Shown here: positions 54,406-64,000 of the stretch, in pieces
How the letters are laid out: each line of letters opens with the position of its first letter
How positions within the stretch are numbered: position 1 is the first letter of the stretch
Assembly: GCA_037074765.1 (NCBI GenBank)
Contig: JBAMDO010000059.1
Location: 124,001 to 188,000 of the forward strand
From: Mansonella perstans
Lineage: Eukaryota; Nematoda; Chromadorea; Rhabditida; Onchocercidae
DNA length: 64,000 nucleotides
Direction: 5' to 3'
Program-made: the position numbers and the translations under genes
Notes under the pieces: generated by a model
Database searches by the model: none
What the model was told of the DNA's origin: nothing
What the model saw: only the letters and a program-made list of their open reading frames with translations

Positions 54406-55059
54406 ATTTATAGTTTTGGTCATTTGAATTTAATATGAACTATTTAGAATCCATCTGTTTCTTTAACCAATGCAACTAACTGACCAATTGTCTAATTACT
54501 TTTGCCAGTAATAATATGCAATCATCATCCATTAATCATATATTTGCTCAAATTTGCTAAAACCTTTCACAAATATTTGGACATATGAAAAAAGAATTAA
54601 TCATTTTTATGTCATTTAGCGACTTTTTGTGAAGTTATAATTTTGAAACAAAAATTTTGAAATTATAACATTTAAAACTAACTTATTGTTATTCTAACTA
54701 AAATCGTTTAATAAATGAAAGTTTGGCAAAAGAAAAATTTTTATCACACAAAAAGATAATTGAAACATAGAATAGAGCTAAATTTAATTAGGGAAATTAA
54801 GAAAATTTAATTTTTTTGTTTTTTTATGACAAAAGCAAAAATGAGTGAAATAAATTCATTATTATTGCTTTTGTATCCTATGTTTTGTATCCTATATTTG
54901 TATCCTATATATTTTTTTAATTAATTAAATCAGATTATTTTTTAATAATAACCACTATATAAACATAAAATCTAATTTGATGTTATTTTAATTATTCAAT
55001 TATCCATAGCGCAAAAGTTTTTCAGTATTCGAAATTTAAGAAATTTGAGAAGTGAAAAA

Positions 55060-55520
55060 TGATATTGTAATGATGAGTAATCGGAATGGAATGATAAATA
55101 AAGACGCAATGATAAGTAATGATAATGTAGTTACAATTAATGATAATGAAACAATAAATAGCAGTAATGTAGTGAATAACGATAAAAATAGTGAACAGTG
55201 ATGAATAATGACAAGATTGATGATAACGAAATAGTAAATAAAGGTAATACAGCAACAAATAGTGATAATGCAGCCAAAAAAACGATAAGATAATGATAAA
55301 TAATATGATAATGTAGTGACAAATAACAATAACACAGTGTTCAATAACTGTTAAACTTAATACAAATAACTACAAATAACATAGTCATAAATAATGATAT
55401 TTTAGTAACAAAAAATGATAACAAATAATAGTGTAGTGATAAATATCCACAATAAAGTGACGGTTGTAATGTAGTGATAAATGGTAATGATGAAGGAAAT
55501 AACGATAATTCAATGATAGA
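55060..55520. repeat. Degenerate GATAATG/TAGTGA satellite-like repeat
   Basis: About 460 bp built from variants of ATAAATAATGATAATGTAG and TGATAAATAACGATAA, with periodic TAGTGA words. Overlapping long minus-strand open frames here are a by-product of the repeat composition. Confidence 0.65.
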
Positions 55521-58500
55521 TAACTGAATAATATTACTACATTGATTTAGTATTATGTTATCACTAAACTGTCCTCATTTATCACTATTACATACTTGTT
55601 ACATACTTTCTGATTTCATCTCTCTCATATTTTGCTTTTTTATCAAAATTTCATTTTCATTTCTCACTCGCTCTTTTCATTCCCCTTTCTTGTTCTCTTG
55701 CTCTTCTTTCAAAAATAATTTTTTTAATTACATACAATCTCGGGATAATTATTTCGATTTTAATTTCTGATACTCATCCTTGAAAAAGGACAGAAGTGTT
55801 GAAATAAATTTTGAGCTATTTTTGGATAAATTGAAAATTTTTTTTTAAAAAAAAAAATGAGCGAAAAAGTTCCTTCTTTTAAAAATTTTATAAAATTGAA
55901 TTGTGCAATTTTGAACGAAAAGAAAATTGAATTAATTTTTAGTAGAAAAAAAAAGAATTGAAAATTTAGAAATAATAAAATGAAATGGCTATTTAGAAAT
56001 GGTCAAGAATGATGGTGGACAGGAAGTACTTATGAAATATTTATCGTATCAAGATGAAAGCAGACAATAAATCTTATCGTTATAAAATGAACAATGAATA
56101 TTAACATTTCAGGATATGAGTATAGCTGAATGATAGTGGACAATGGATGATATCATACGTTATGACGCACTTGCAGTAAGCAATGCATTTAGCTATGATT
56201 CATAGAAATAAAAAATAAAATTTCATAGAAATAAAAAAAATATGTTTTTGCAAAAAAATTAATGAAATTTAGCTGCAAAAAGTTCAAGTTGCTGAAAAAA
56301 GTATTTTAATTATTTTTTATTTTATTAAAATTTTTCAAAAAAAAAAATTAAAAACAAATTAACATATAATTGCTTCAAGAGTTTTCATTATTTAAGATAC
56401 AAATGAAACAATGAAACCAGAAAAAAGCAATGAAAGAAAATGTATGTCTGTCAAGGATAGTTTTTGGCTTACAATTAATTTGGTCAAATTAATTAAAATA
56501 TCAACATTCATTTAACTCATTCATTATTCGCCATGTTCGGAAAAATCCTAAATTTTTAAATTCAATTCTATTTCTCTAGCCTTTAAAATATGATTGAAAT
56601 GATGAAAGAAAGAGAGTTCATTTTTAATGACTGCAAAATGTTTGATTGAAATTCTTTGTCGAAGAAGCTTATTTCACAACTATTTAGAGAGATCGAAAAG
56701 TGAAGATGCTACAGTGAAAAGCAAATAAAGTGGGCAAAAATATCAATTTTCATCCATTTTTTTTGGTTGTTTAAAATTCGAGAACCCATTTGGGCAATTT
56801 ATTTAAATTTAATTCTAATTTTAAAATTGAATAATATTTATGAGATTGAAAGGTAAAAAGATATGGCATGATGACAGTCATGGAAAAATATGGTAGAAAT
56901 CAACTGAATCGTTTCATTAAATTAATAAATAAATTTTTAAGAAAAAATATGGGAAATGCATTGAGACTATCGATTTAAAAAGATTAAATGGTTCTGCGAT
57001 AGATGGGCCTGTGGCCTATAGCCATATTATACCGCTTATTAAATTCGCTGCTGATTATTTTCCTCTTATACTTCAAATTTTAGTAAATGAGAATTTTTGC
57101 AAATGACAAAATAACTTTTTTAAGAGTAATAACCAATTAAAACAAGAATGCGAAAAAAAAAATCTAATTAATTAATTAACAATAAATGAGTATGAAACAA
57201 TGCAGTATTCATGGAATTTATTAATATAATCTTTCATTTGAAATCAAAAAAAAAGGAAGTAATTTCTTTGTTTATATAAACCCTCTTGAACTAATAAACA
57301 ATCAATTAATTAAATCCCGAAATTTAAAAATTTAACGAAATGTACCTTATCAACAAAGAAAATATTTCAAAACCAAAGAAATATGATTTTAACTAAACAG
57401 ATATTGAAATAAATTTTGCACTTTGAATATACATCATTTTTGCTTCCATTCAATTTTTTTGTCTTAAATTTGTAATTTAAATAATTGATTTAAAATAGAT
57501 GCAAAATATTACATGTAATTTCAGAGGTAAAATTTCCAGGAAGAAAAAAAGGAGTAATTTTGAAGTATTGAAATTTTTATAAAAACCATTTCCTTCTGTA
57601 ATTTTGTAACATTTAATTTAAATATATTAATTTATATTAAATGCAAAATATTCTGAGCAATTTCAGGAAAAAATGAAATGAAATAAAAAATGTTCAATTC
57701 TAAAAATGCTATAATTTATCATTTAAATTTGACAAGAAAAAAATCTGAATTTTAAACGCTAATATTTTCAGATTGAAAATTGTATTGGAAGAATTTTGAA
57801 CTATTTTATTTATTTGAAATATTTCACGTCAATTATTTCGAAGTGAGAATTTTGAAGTGTGAATTTTTAAGTGTCATTAAAAATGTTAATGTGTAAATTA
57901 AAAATGAAAATAAACACTTTAAAATAAAGCAATCTGAAAGATATTATTATCATGAATTAAATTGAGTTCTGAGTTCTAAGGAAAGTCAAAAACTTACGGA
58001 AACATAAGATCAAATTGCATCCTGTGAGATTTTATAGTTGCAATATTGTTTTTCAACAAAAGTATTTTCTCAGGCAATAAACTTAAAAGTCATTTAAAAA
58101 AAAAATTTTAAGCTTTTGTTTAAAAAAATTGCAGCAGATGAGTTAACAAGTTAGTTTAATTACAAAACGAAAAGAAATAGATGAAATTTTCATATTTTTA
58201 CAGCAATATTTACATAATAATAATAAAATAATAGGAACAAAAACGGATTTCTATCTGTTTGAATTTTCAATTCCGAAAACTCAGTTCTTTCATTGAAAGA
58301 AATCTTGATTGCTAAGAATTAATTCATTGAATTGAAATTGAAATCCAAGTAAATCATTTGTAATTTGATAATGCTTGAGTATGAATAAATCAAGATTATA
58401 AAATAGAAACTTCTATTGAAATACTTTTCAAAAATAATTAACTGTTAAATAATCTTTTCTTGTTCTCTTTGAAATAGAATTTATATAACTCAAAAAAAAA

Positions 58501-58859
58501 TTTCAACTTGTAAACATTTGAGTTTTACTATAATAAAAACTTTACTGCAAAAACCATTCTTCAATAGCAACAAGAACTAAATGAGTTTAACTTAAATGGA
58601 AACAAAAAAAAAAAAAAACGCCTGTTCATTGCAACCATTTGAAAGAAACGATTGAGAAGAAAAGATGGAGAATTTCTTGCGGTAAAATTTAGAAGATAAA
58701 GATAAGATGACAGTTACAGAATGACAGTTGTTACTGCCTGCATCCTTTTAAAATTTCAACAATAATTACTAAAATAGCATCAAAAGAGCAGTACCGCATT
58801 TGAAAAGTAAAATAATTGTAATAGCGAGATTGCAGTAGTAGAATGAAATGAAATTTATT

Positions 58860-59015
58860 ATGATGATTACTGTGACAGTTGACGCTGAGGATGAAAATAA
58901 AAAAGAAGTAAAACTGGAAGTAGTTGTTGCGTTACTCACAAATTGTTTACAAAATGAACTTTTTAAACTAAATTTGCTTCGTTTACAAGTTGCCAGCCTG
59001 TCGGTAGTATATTAA
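58860..59015 (+). CDS. Short open frame, 51 aa, unrecognised (possible first exon)
   Basis: Starts at a double ATG and reads MMITVTVDAEDENKKEVKLE before a possible donor (GAA|GTAGTT), or continues to TAA at 59015. The start looks like a beta-strand, then an acidic turn, then a second strand, as at the beginning of ubiquitin-like domains (for example DDI1 proteins). That resemblance is weak and no following exon was found. A chance ORF is possible. Confidence 0.22.
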   Translation: MMITVTVDAEDENKKEVKLEVVVALLTNCLQNELFKLNLLRLQVASLSVVY

Positions 59016-59019
59016 TATT

Positions 59020-59470
59020 GATATATTGAGGATAAAGAAGCTTATTGTGGGGTAATGGCATACCGCGGAATATATCAAAGTATTGAGCTGTACATAGATA
59101 TATTGGTTAATATGTTAATATATCAAGAGATATATCAGTGCAATGGGCGATATATCGATATCGATGTATTGAGGGATACATCGATGAATGGAGATATATT
59201 ATAAAGGTATGTTGGTATATCGGGATCATAAAGCTGTATCGAAGAATATATCGATACATCGGGGCATATCGATAGGAACACGTATCGGTGTGTCAGATAT
59301 ATTAATAATTAAAAGATCCATTAGTGCATCAGAAAATATATCGGTGTATTGGAGTATATAGGTATACCAGGAGAATATCTTATATCGTGGATTGAGCGGT
59401 GTATCGGATGACATATTGATGTGTGGTCGATATATCGATGTATCGAGGAGATATATCTGATGTGCAAAAA
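59020..59470. repeat. Degenerate TATCGATA-type satellite, ~450 bp
   Basis: Dense variants of GATATATCGATGTATCGAGG with irregular spacing. CG dinucleotides are frequent compared with the surroundings. The minus-strand open frame 59226-59477 is a by-product. Confidence 0.75.
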
Positions 59471-59637
59471 AATTCAAAACAATAGCAGGATAATTTGGTC
59501 ATATAGGGATAAGAATAAGAAATAAATATGTAGCAAAGCTAGAAAAGTTAGTAATATGCGAATTAAATAGCAAAATATAGAAGTATCAATGAATACATGC
59601 AATTCTAAGAAATTTTAACAGAAGGAAATTTCAATCA

Positions 59638-60105
59638 TCATGATGAACCGCCCGAATAATACCAATACGTTGACCACTTTGAGCTTCTCGGAATTAGACG
59701 CAGTTCTAAGTTGTAATGTCTTTTTTTGAAATCGCTTAGGATGTCATATACATTTGTCTATTTGTTCGGCATAAAGCTGACCTTTTTTGAGATTTGAATT
59801 TACCTTTTTGAAAAAGTGAAGCTTGTGTAACAGCAAAACGTCGCGAATCCCGATAATCGGTAGGAAATGCATACCGATGTATGAATGGAAATCTAATAAA
59901 AAAAATGAAATTTTGTAAGCGAACGAAGGAATGTTTGCCGACTGTTTTGTAATAAAATTTTACCATCATTTCTTTCATCTTTTGTTAAATTACCGCAAAT
60001 TGATGAGGAAATTGGTGGTGGGTATTGATTAGTACCAAAATTAGTACCAATGATACTCAAATGAACAAAAGTCCAATTGATTATCTTATTCCTCATCATG
60101 CACCA
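59638..60105 (-). CDS. Small minus-strand gene or relic, three likely exons, frame unresolved
   Basis: Exon A 60105-59964 follows TAATTCAG and has one open frame: two ATGs (60099, 60096), a hydrophobic start and then NQYPPPISSSICGNLTKDE, closing at GATG|GTAAAA in phase 1. Exon B 59892-59804 follows a strong TTTTTTTATTAG acceptor and ends AAAAAG|GTAAAT. Exon C starts at 59705 after ACTTAG. The most protein-like frame of B and C (FPFIHRYAFPTDYRDSRRF, then ELRLIPRSSKWSTYWYYSGG and stop at 59638) needs phase 2 at the start of B. Exon A supplies phase 1, which forces another open frame ending early in C. So either an exon is missing, a site is misread, or this is a pseudogene. Family not recognised. 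Confidence 0.35.
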
Positions 60106-60662
60106 CTGAATTATTTTCTTTATTTTGTTCAAAAATTTTCAAGAAAAAACAAAAAAGCTCCATGTCTAAAAAAAGCATAAAATTGAGAACTTTTATCAAT
60201 TTTTGAAAATTCGTGAATTGTAATAACACAAAAATATATTCCAGTAGTTAGTAAAGTTCAAAGATTCACTCTAGGATTCAAAATGCATTACAAAAATTCG
60301 AAAATCCAAGCATTAAAAGAAATAAAAATTTTTAAAAGTTTTCAAATAAAAAATTTTTTTTTAAGAATTGCAAGCACAAAACTTTACTAATTCAGAAATT
60401 TATCAGAAAATTAACAAAAACAAAGCTAACCTAGCAAAAAAAATCTATAAATCAGAAATTTCTGCTACAAGCGCATTGAGGAAAATTCAAGAATTCGAAA
60501 AATTACAAAAATTTAAAGAAAATCAAACTTTAAAATAAACTGAAAATTTGAAAAATTTTATAGATTTTGAAAAATTCCGAAACCTTGTTAATTCACACAA
60601 CGTAAGAAATTAAATTTTAATTCCAATTTAAATTCTAAAAAAATCAAAAAATAGAAAATTCA

Positions 60663-61010
60663 AATTCATCATCCTTTTTATTATCAGCCACACTAAACCA
60701 TCATCTGAAAACTAATAGTATCAATGCAGTCTTCAAAATAAAGAGGGATATTTATGTGGATAATATCACATTATTAACCAATAAAACTGAAGGAGCTCCA
60801 TTGAAATCTTCAATGATAAATTTGAAGTGAAAGAATCATTCTTTCTAATTATGGAGAATTCATTGAACCACAGGAGATAAAGATTTCCTTGGCAATAATT
60901 GAATTAATGATCTAGATATTATTCGTATAACATTAAAACTATGGACCGGAAAACAAATCACTAAGAGGATCATTTTGCAATTCGTTGCCTTGAAATTTCT
61001 GAACCTTTGA
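60663..61010 (+). mobile_element. Decayed BEL/Pao LTR-retrotransposon fragment (reverse transcriptase region)
   Basis: The plus strand at 60663-60830 reads an RT segment with SFLLSATLNHHL followed by the BEL/Pao-type active-site box YVDN. It stops at TGA 60828-60830. After a frameshift, 60847-60915 gives a GEFIEPQEIKI-like piece. 60909-61010, back in the first frame, gives [20 protein letters not shown], the 'K.W....TKR..L.F.A..F.P' signature after the Pao RT. Stops and frame changes show that it is dead. No gag, protease, integrase or LTRs are recognisable nearby. Confidence 0.75.
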
Positions 61011-63387
61011 TTTTTTTGTTAATTTTTAAAAAATATTTCAAAACTAGTGAAATATCGAGATTCTTAAATTTATGAACTTTATTATTCCAAACATTTAATC
61101 TTTTAGTTTTTTTAAACATTGGACCGTAAGCTTTGAGAAAAATTTCATCCTAAGATTAAAAAATTACGAAAAAAATTCAGAATTCAACAAATTTTTTCCG
61201 CGATTTCAGGTTGTTCTTAATTCAAAAAAAAGTTATCGAAGATAAGCATAACTTTATAGCTACTTTCGATTAGCCGTGCCACTACAATTCACACGAAATG
61301 ATCACAAGATTATACCAACTCTTATCTACGCAATTCATCCGAAATTTACTTAATGCAGTCTTGGCAGATCTAACTCAAAGCATAATACAGTAAAGCAAAA
61401 CTAAAAACTTCATGCAAGTTAGATATATAAAATTGAAGTGCTGTCAATTGATACTCGTACACCCTGAATTTGAAGGCGAAATTCAACGAAGCTAGCAAAC
61501 ATTTCAATAATTATTAAACAATTACATTACAAACATTTTAGAAACAATTGGACATCAGTAATAAGACATTAATAATAACTATCAAGCCGATGAAACTCCT
61601 TAATTATCAATAATGTTAATAAATAAGAACAATAAACAAAGTTATTTGCCCGGGGCAGGCAATTAAAATACTGAAAAAAAAAAAAAAAAACAAACAACTG
61701 AATTCAGATTAACTGGATTTTAAGTAAGTCATAATTAAATTTTGCGATAAACAAAAAACCTTCTCTCCACAAGTTTTTTCATTTTGATAATAACACTATA
61801 GATGAGGCATGGTAAGCGTAAGCATAAAATGATTAATCTTACTCCTTTCTCCCAAACTTAGAATTCAACTGTTTCAGCATTAAAAGTTATTTCAAATAAC
61901 AAAAATTCTTTTTTTTTCACTTTTTGATTTTTTTTGCTTTTTTCTTTTTTTCCTTTTTTCCTGTTTTTTTACAATTTTTTGTTAATTTTTTCATTTTTAA
62001 TTCTTTTTTTTTGAGCACAGATCTGCTTCGCGCAATCACTGGCAAATGATGAAGAAGTGGAAAAGGCATCGACATGCTAGCCGCATGAGGATGCCAAATG
62101 ATATCATATCACTGGCCTAAAAGAAAAACTCACTGATTAAGAAAACTATGAGATCGATTTATAAATGTTTTTCCTATAATCATTCAAACATTCAAATTTC
62201 CCTTTTCACTCTCACAATTCATTTCATGAATTTTCAAAAATTTCTCACCTGGAATAAAGAGGCAATTAGCGTTGCTTTCTCTGCATAATATGTATGCATA
62301 ACTACAGTTATTCATGTAAATTAAAAGTTAATTAATTTTTGATAGTTGAATTATGTTTTAGAGATCTTCAGGTAAAATTTTTGCACATTTTTGAATATTT
62401 TTATTGAATAAACAATTTATACAACAAATTCAATGAATTTCTTCTTCAAAACATCTTAGAAACGATAAAAAATTCTTCAATGATACATTTATACTGATTA
62501 CCGCATAAAGTTATTATACGATACTGAATTTATATTTACTTTAAATTCTTATCTGAAATTATTGAAATGCATAGTACGATACATTGGCAGTATAATAACA
62601 AAATTTGCAAACAAAATAACTATCGATTGTTATTTCATTGTTATTTCTTTGTCTTAAAGCTATCATTTGATGTGTTATATAAAAATTACAATTTCTGCTT
62701 CAAATTCTTATTCAAATTTTCATTTCTGCTTCAAATTCTTATTTCAAATTCTATCAGTACGGTAACATATTCATGGAAATATCATTGGAGAAATATATTG
62801 ATGTGCATTGATGAGAAGGAATTTTGCAACATTTGGAAGCATTCGTTTAAGGAAATCAAAACATGAAATAGAAAAGTATATAATATTTATGATATTAATA
62901 CATATCTCTCTGACGCAGATGAATCAAAGTGAAAGAAAGCGAGAAAGTATTCTTGATATGTGATAGAAGTAGAACAACGAAATTTCAAATAATTAAAAAG
63001 ACAATTTATTCATCAACAATATGTACTGAATCACAGACGGAAACTTTACTATCATTTTCAACTGGAAGTTTTCTTTTTTTATTCTTGCAAAATATTTAAA
63101 AAAGTTTATGCAATAATGCCCGTATAAAAATATAAAATTTAAAAAATAAAATATTTTTTAAAATTTTTTGAATTCGAAAATTTTTGCAACCTTGTTAAGA
63201 TTTCAGTTTTAACATTTGATAATGAAAATTTTAAAAATTATGATCAGTGTAAGTTGTTTACTTACAATTACCTTTTTTCGAATTTTTTTTTAATATCCTA
63301 CTTTTAATTGTTAACTTTCTATTTGTACAAAAATTAAAATTTTAACTGAAAAGAAATAAAGCTAGTTCAGTCTTTTCAACAATGTCG
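61011..63387. other. AT-rich stretch with a long pyrimidine tract
   Basis: No gene beyond the candidate exon at 62021. 61905-62012 is a ~110-bp tract that is almost all T with some C on the plus strand. A short tandem duplication (CTGCTTCAAATTCTTATT) lies near 62695-62750. Confidence 0.5.
62021..62120 (+). CDS. Orphan candidate terminal exon
   Basis: An extremely strong polypyrimidine tract (61905-62012) ends in GAGCACAG at 62020. What follows is richer in GC than its surroundings and open in two frames. The phase-2 frame (62022-62120) gives 32 basic residues (RNHWQMMKKWKRHRHASRMR...) then TAA. The phase-0 frame gives 19 residues (ICFAQSLANDEEVEKASTC) then TAG at 62078. The minus strand also has an open frame here. 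I found no upstream partner exon. Confidence 0.25.
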
Positions 63388-64000
63388 TTATTTCTTCATG
63401 TTCAATAAAAGTTCACTAATTGGCCGAAATGTTGGTACTGAATCTGAGCTAACCGCATTAGCCTGAAATTAAAATTTTTTCATTTACCTTATTATAGTAA
63501 ATTAGGCTCAACTTTCTTTATGCTAAATTTGATCGTAAGAATATGAGAACTAACATTGAATGAGGAAATATTGATTGAACTGTTTGATGCGAAACAAACA
63601 TTCATCCGACTTGCTGGACTCAAAATTTCATCTACTTTAGCATAAATTAAATTATTGATTTCCGGATCCTTGTGTATATCATTCTTATAATTCTTATAAT
63701 AAGGTTCTTTGAACTGGCCTTGATTTGAATCGAAATACTGTAAAACAGAAAATTGACATTTGGATTTAGATTTAAACAATAGATTACTTTCTTTTGAATA
63801 TAATCAACTTGATCTATAACTTGCAATCTGGTTGATCCCAGAACTTTTTAGTATTTTTTATTTTTCAATTTATACATTAGAAATACCAGATCAATGTTTT
63901 AACCTTATTCGGTTTTACTCCAACTTGATTGAGATAATCAGTGACTGAACTTGTAACTGATATTTCATCCGGATCAATGCCTGAATCAGGCATTGAATAT
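63388..64000 (-). CDS. 3' end of an unrecognised gene entering from the right edge
   Basis: Three exons: 64000-63904 (cut by the window), 63737-63555, 63462-63388. Acceptors TTTTACAG and TTTCAG and donors AAG|GTTAAA and AAT|GTTAGT all join in phase 0. The visible 117 residues are polar: SMPDSGIDPDEISVTSSVTD, then YYKNYKNDIHKDPEINNLIY, a VDEILSPASRMNVCF stretch, and a C-terminus PTFRPISELLLNMKK before TAA. No domain is recognisable; the 5' part lies outside the window. Confidence 0.72.

Larger units (their letters stand above)
47249..58859. other. 11.6-kb gene-poor, repeat-rich stretch
   Basis: I find no supported gene on either strand. Its contents are simple and degenerate repeats (48.2, 50.0, 50.9-51.1, 54.3, 55.1-55.5 kb), homopolymer runs and short AT-rich ORFs. 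Weak candidates are a short ORF with a signal-peptide-like start at 49650 and a GC-richer island near 57000. It could include distal regulatory sequence or long introns of a gene I cannot see. Confidence 0.5.

Noticed and set aside
55022..55344. Three overlapping minus-strand ORFs rich in Ile/Tyr/Leu
   Set aside because: By-products of the degenerate GATAATG repeat, which has few stops in these frames.
59226..59477. Minus-strand ORF of 83 residues
   Set aside because: Lies wholly in the TATCGATA-type satellite; repeated DTS/IYR words mirror the repeat.

Overview
The window looks like nuclear DNA of a parasitic nematode, most likely a filarial or other clade III (Spirurina) worm. The DNA is very AT-rich. 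Genes are cut into many small exons by GT..AG introns. Start codons sit directly after splice-acceptor-like sites, as expected for spliced-leader trans-splicing. The largest gene is a close homologue of animal Furry (C. elegans sax-2). The species call is inference; no bacterial operon, CRISPR or phage feature was seen.

Left half (about 1-32.6 kb, minus strand): one giant gene, the Furry/SAX-2 homologue. I traced 54 consecutive exons with matching phases (7,824 nt, 2,608 codons) from the ATG at 32,596 to a donor at 2,456. The last ~190 residues expected from vertebrate Furry are not visible, so the gene probably runs off the left edge. Its introns hold microsatellites, a dispersed repeat in two copies, a duplicated intron segment, and two ORFs with membrane segments that the gene does not explain.

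Middle (33.7-41.1 kb): divergent from sax-2, about 1.1 kb away, is a plus-strand gene of five coding exons. It encodes an N-terminal MADF DNA-binding domain joined to a ~480-residue region I do not recognise, with two possible terminal exons. An intergenic stretch follows with two tRNA-Ser genes, anticodons AGA and CGA, about 0.9 kb apart.

Right half (43.8-64 kb): a four-exon minus-strand gene encodes a secreted or membrane-anchored protein with one EGF-like domain. About 11.6 kb of repeat-rich DNA with no convincing gene follows. After that come a GATATATCGA-like degenerate satellite, a poorly resolved small minus-strand gene (59.6-60.1 kb), a decayed BEL/Pao retrotransposon fragment on the plus strand (60.66-61.0 kb), a possible orphan terminal exon at 62.0 kb, and the last three exons of a minus-strand gene entering from the right edge.

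Functional links: Furry proteins are HEAT-like scaffolds for NDR-family kinases in cell and neurite morphogenesis. The divergent MADF protein is probably a DNA-binding regulator, but nothing in the sequence ties the two together beyond their shared upstream region. Exon boundaries were read by eye from splice sites, phase continuity and family similarity recalled from memory; none was tested against transcripts or databases.
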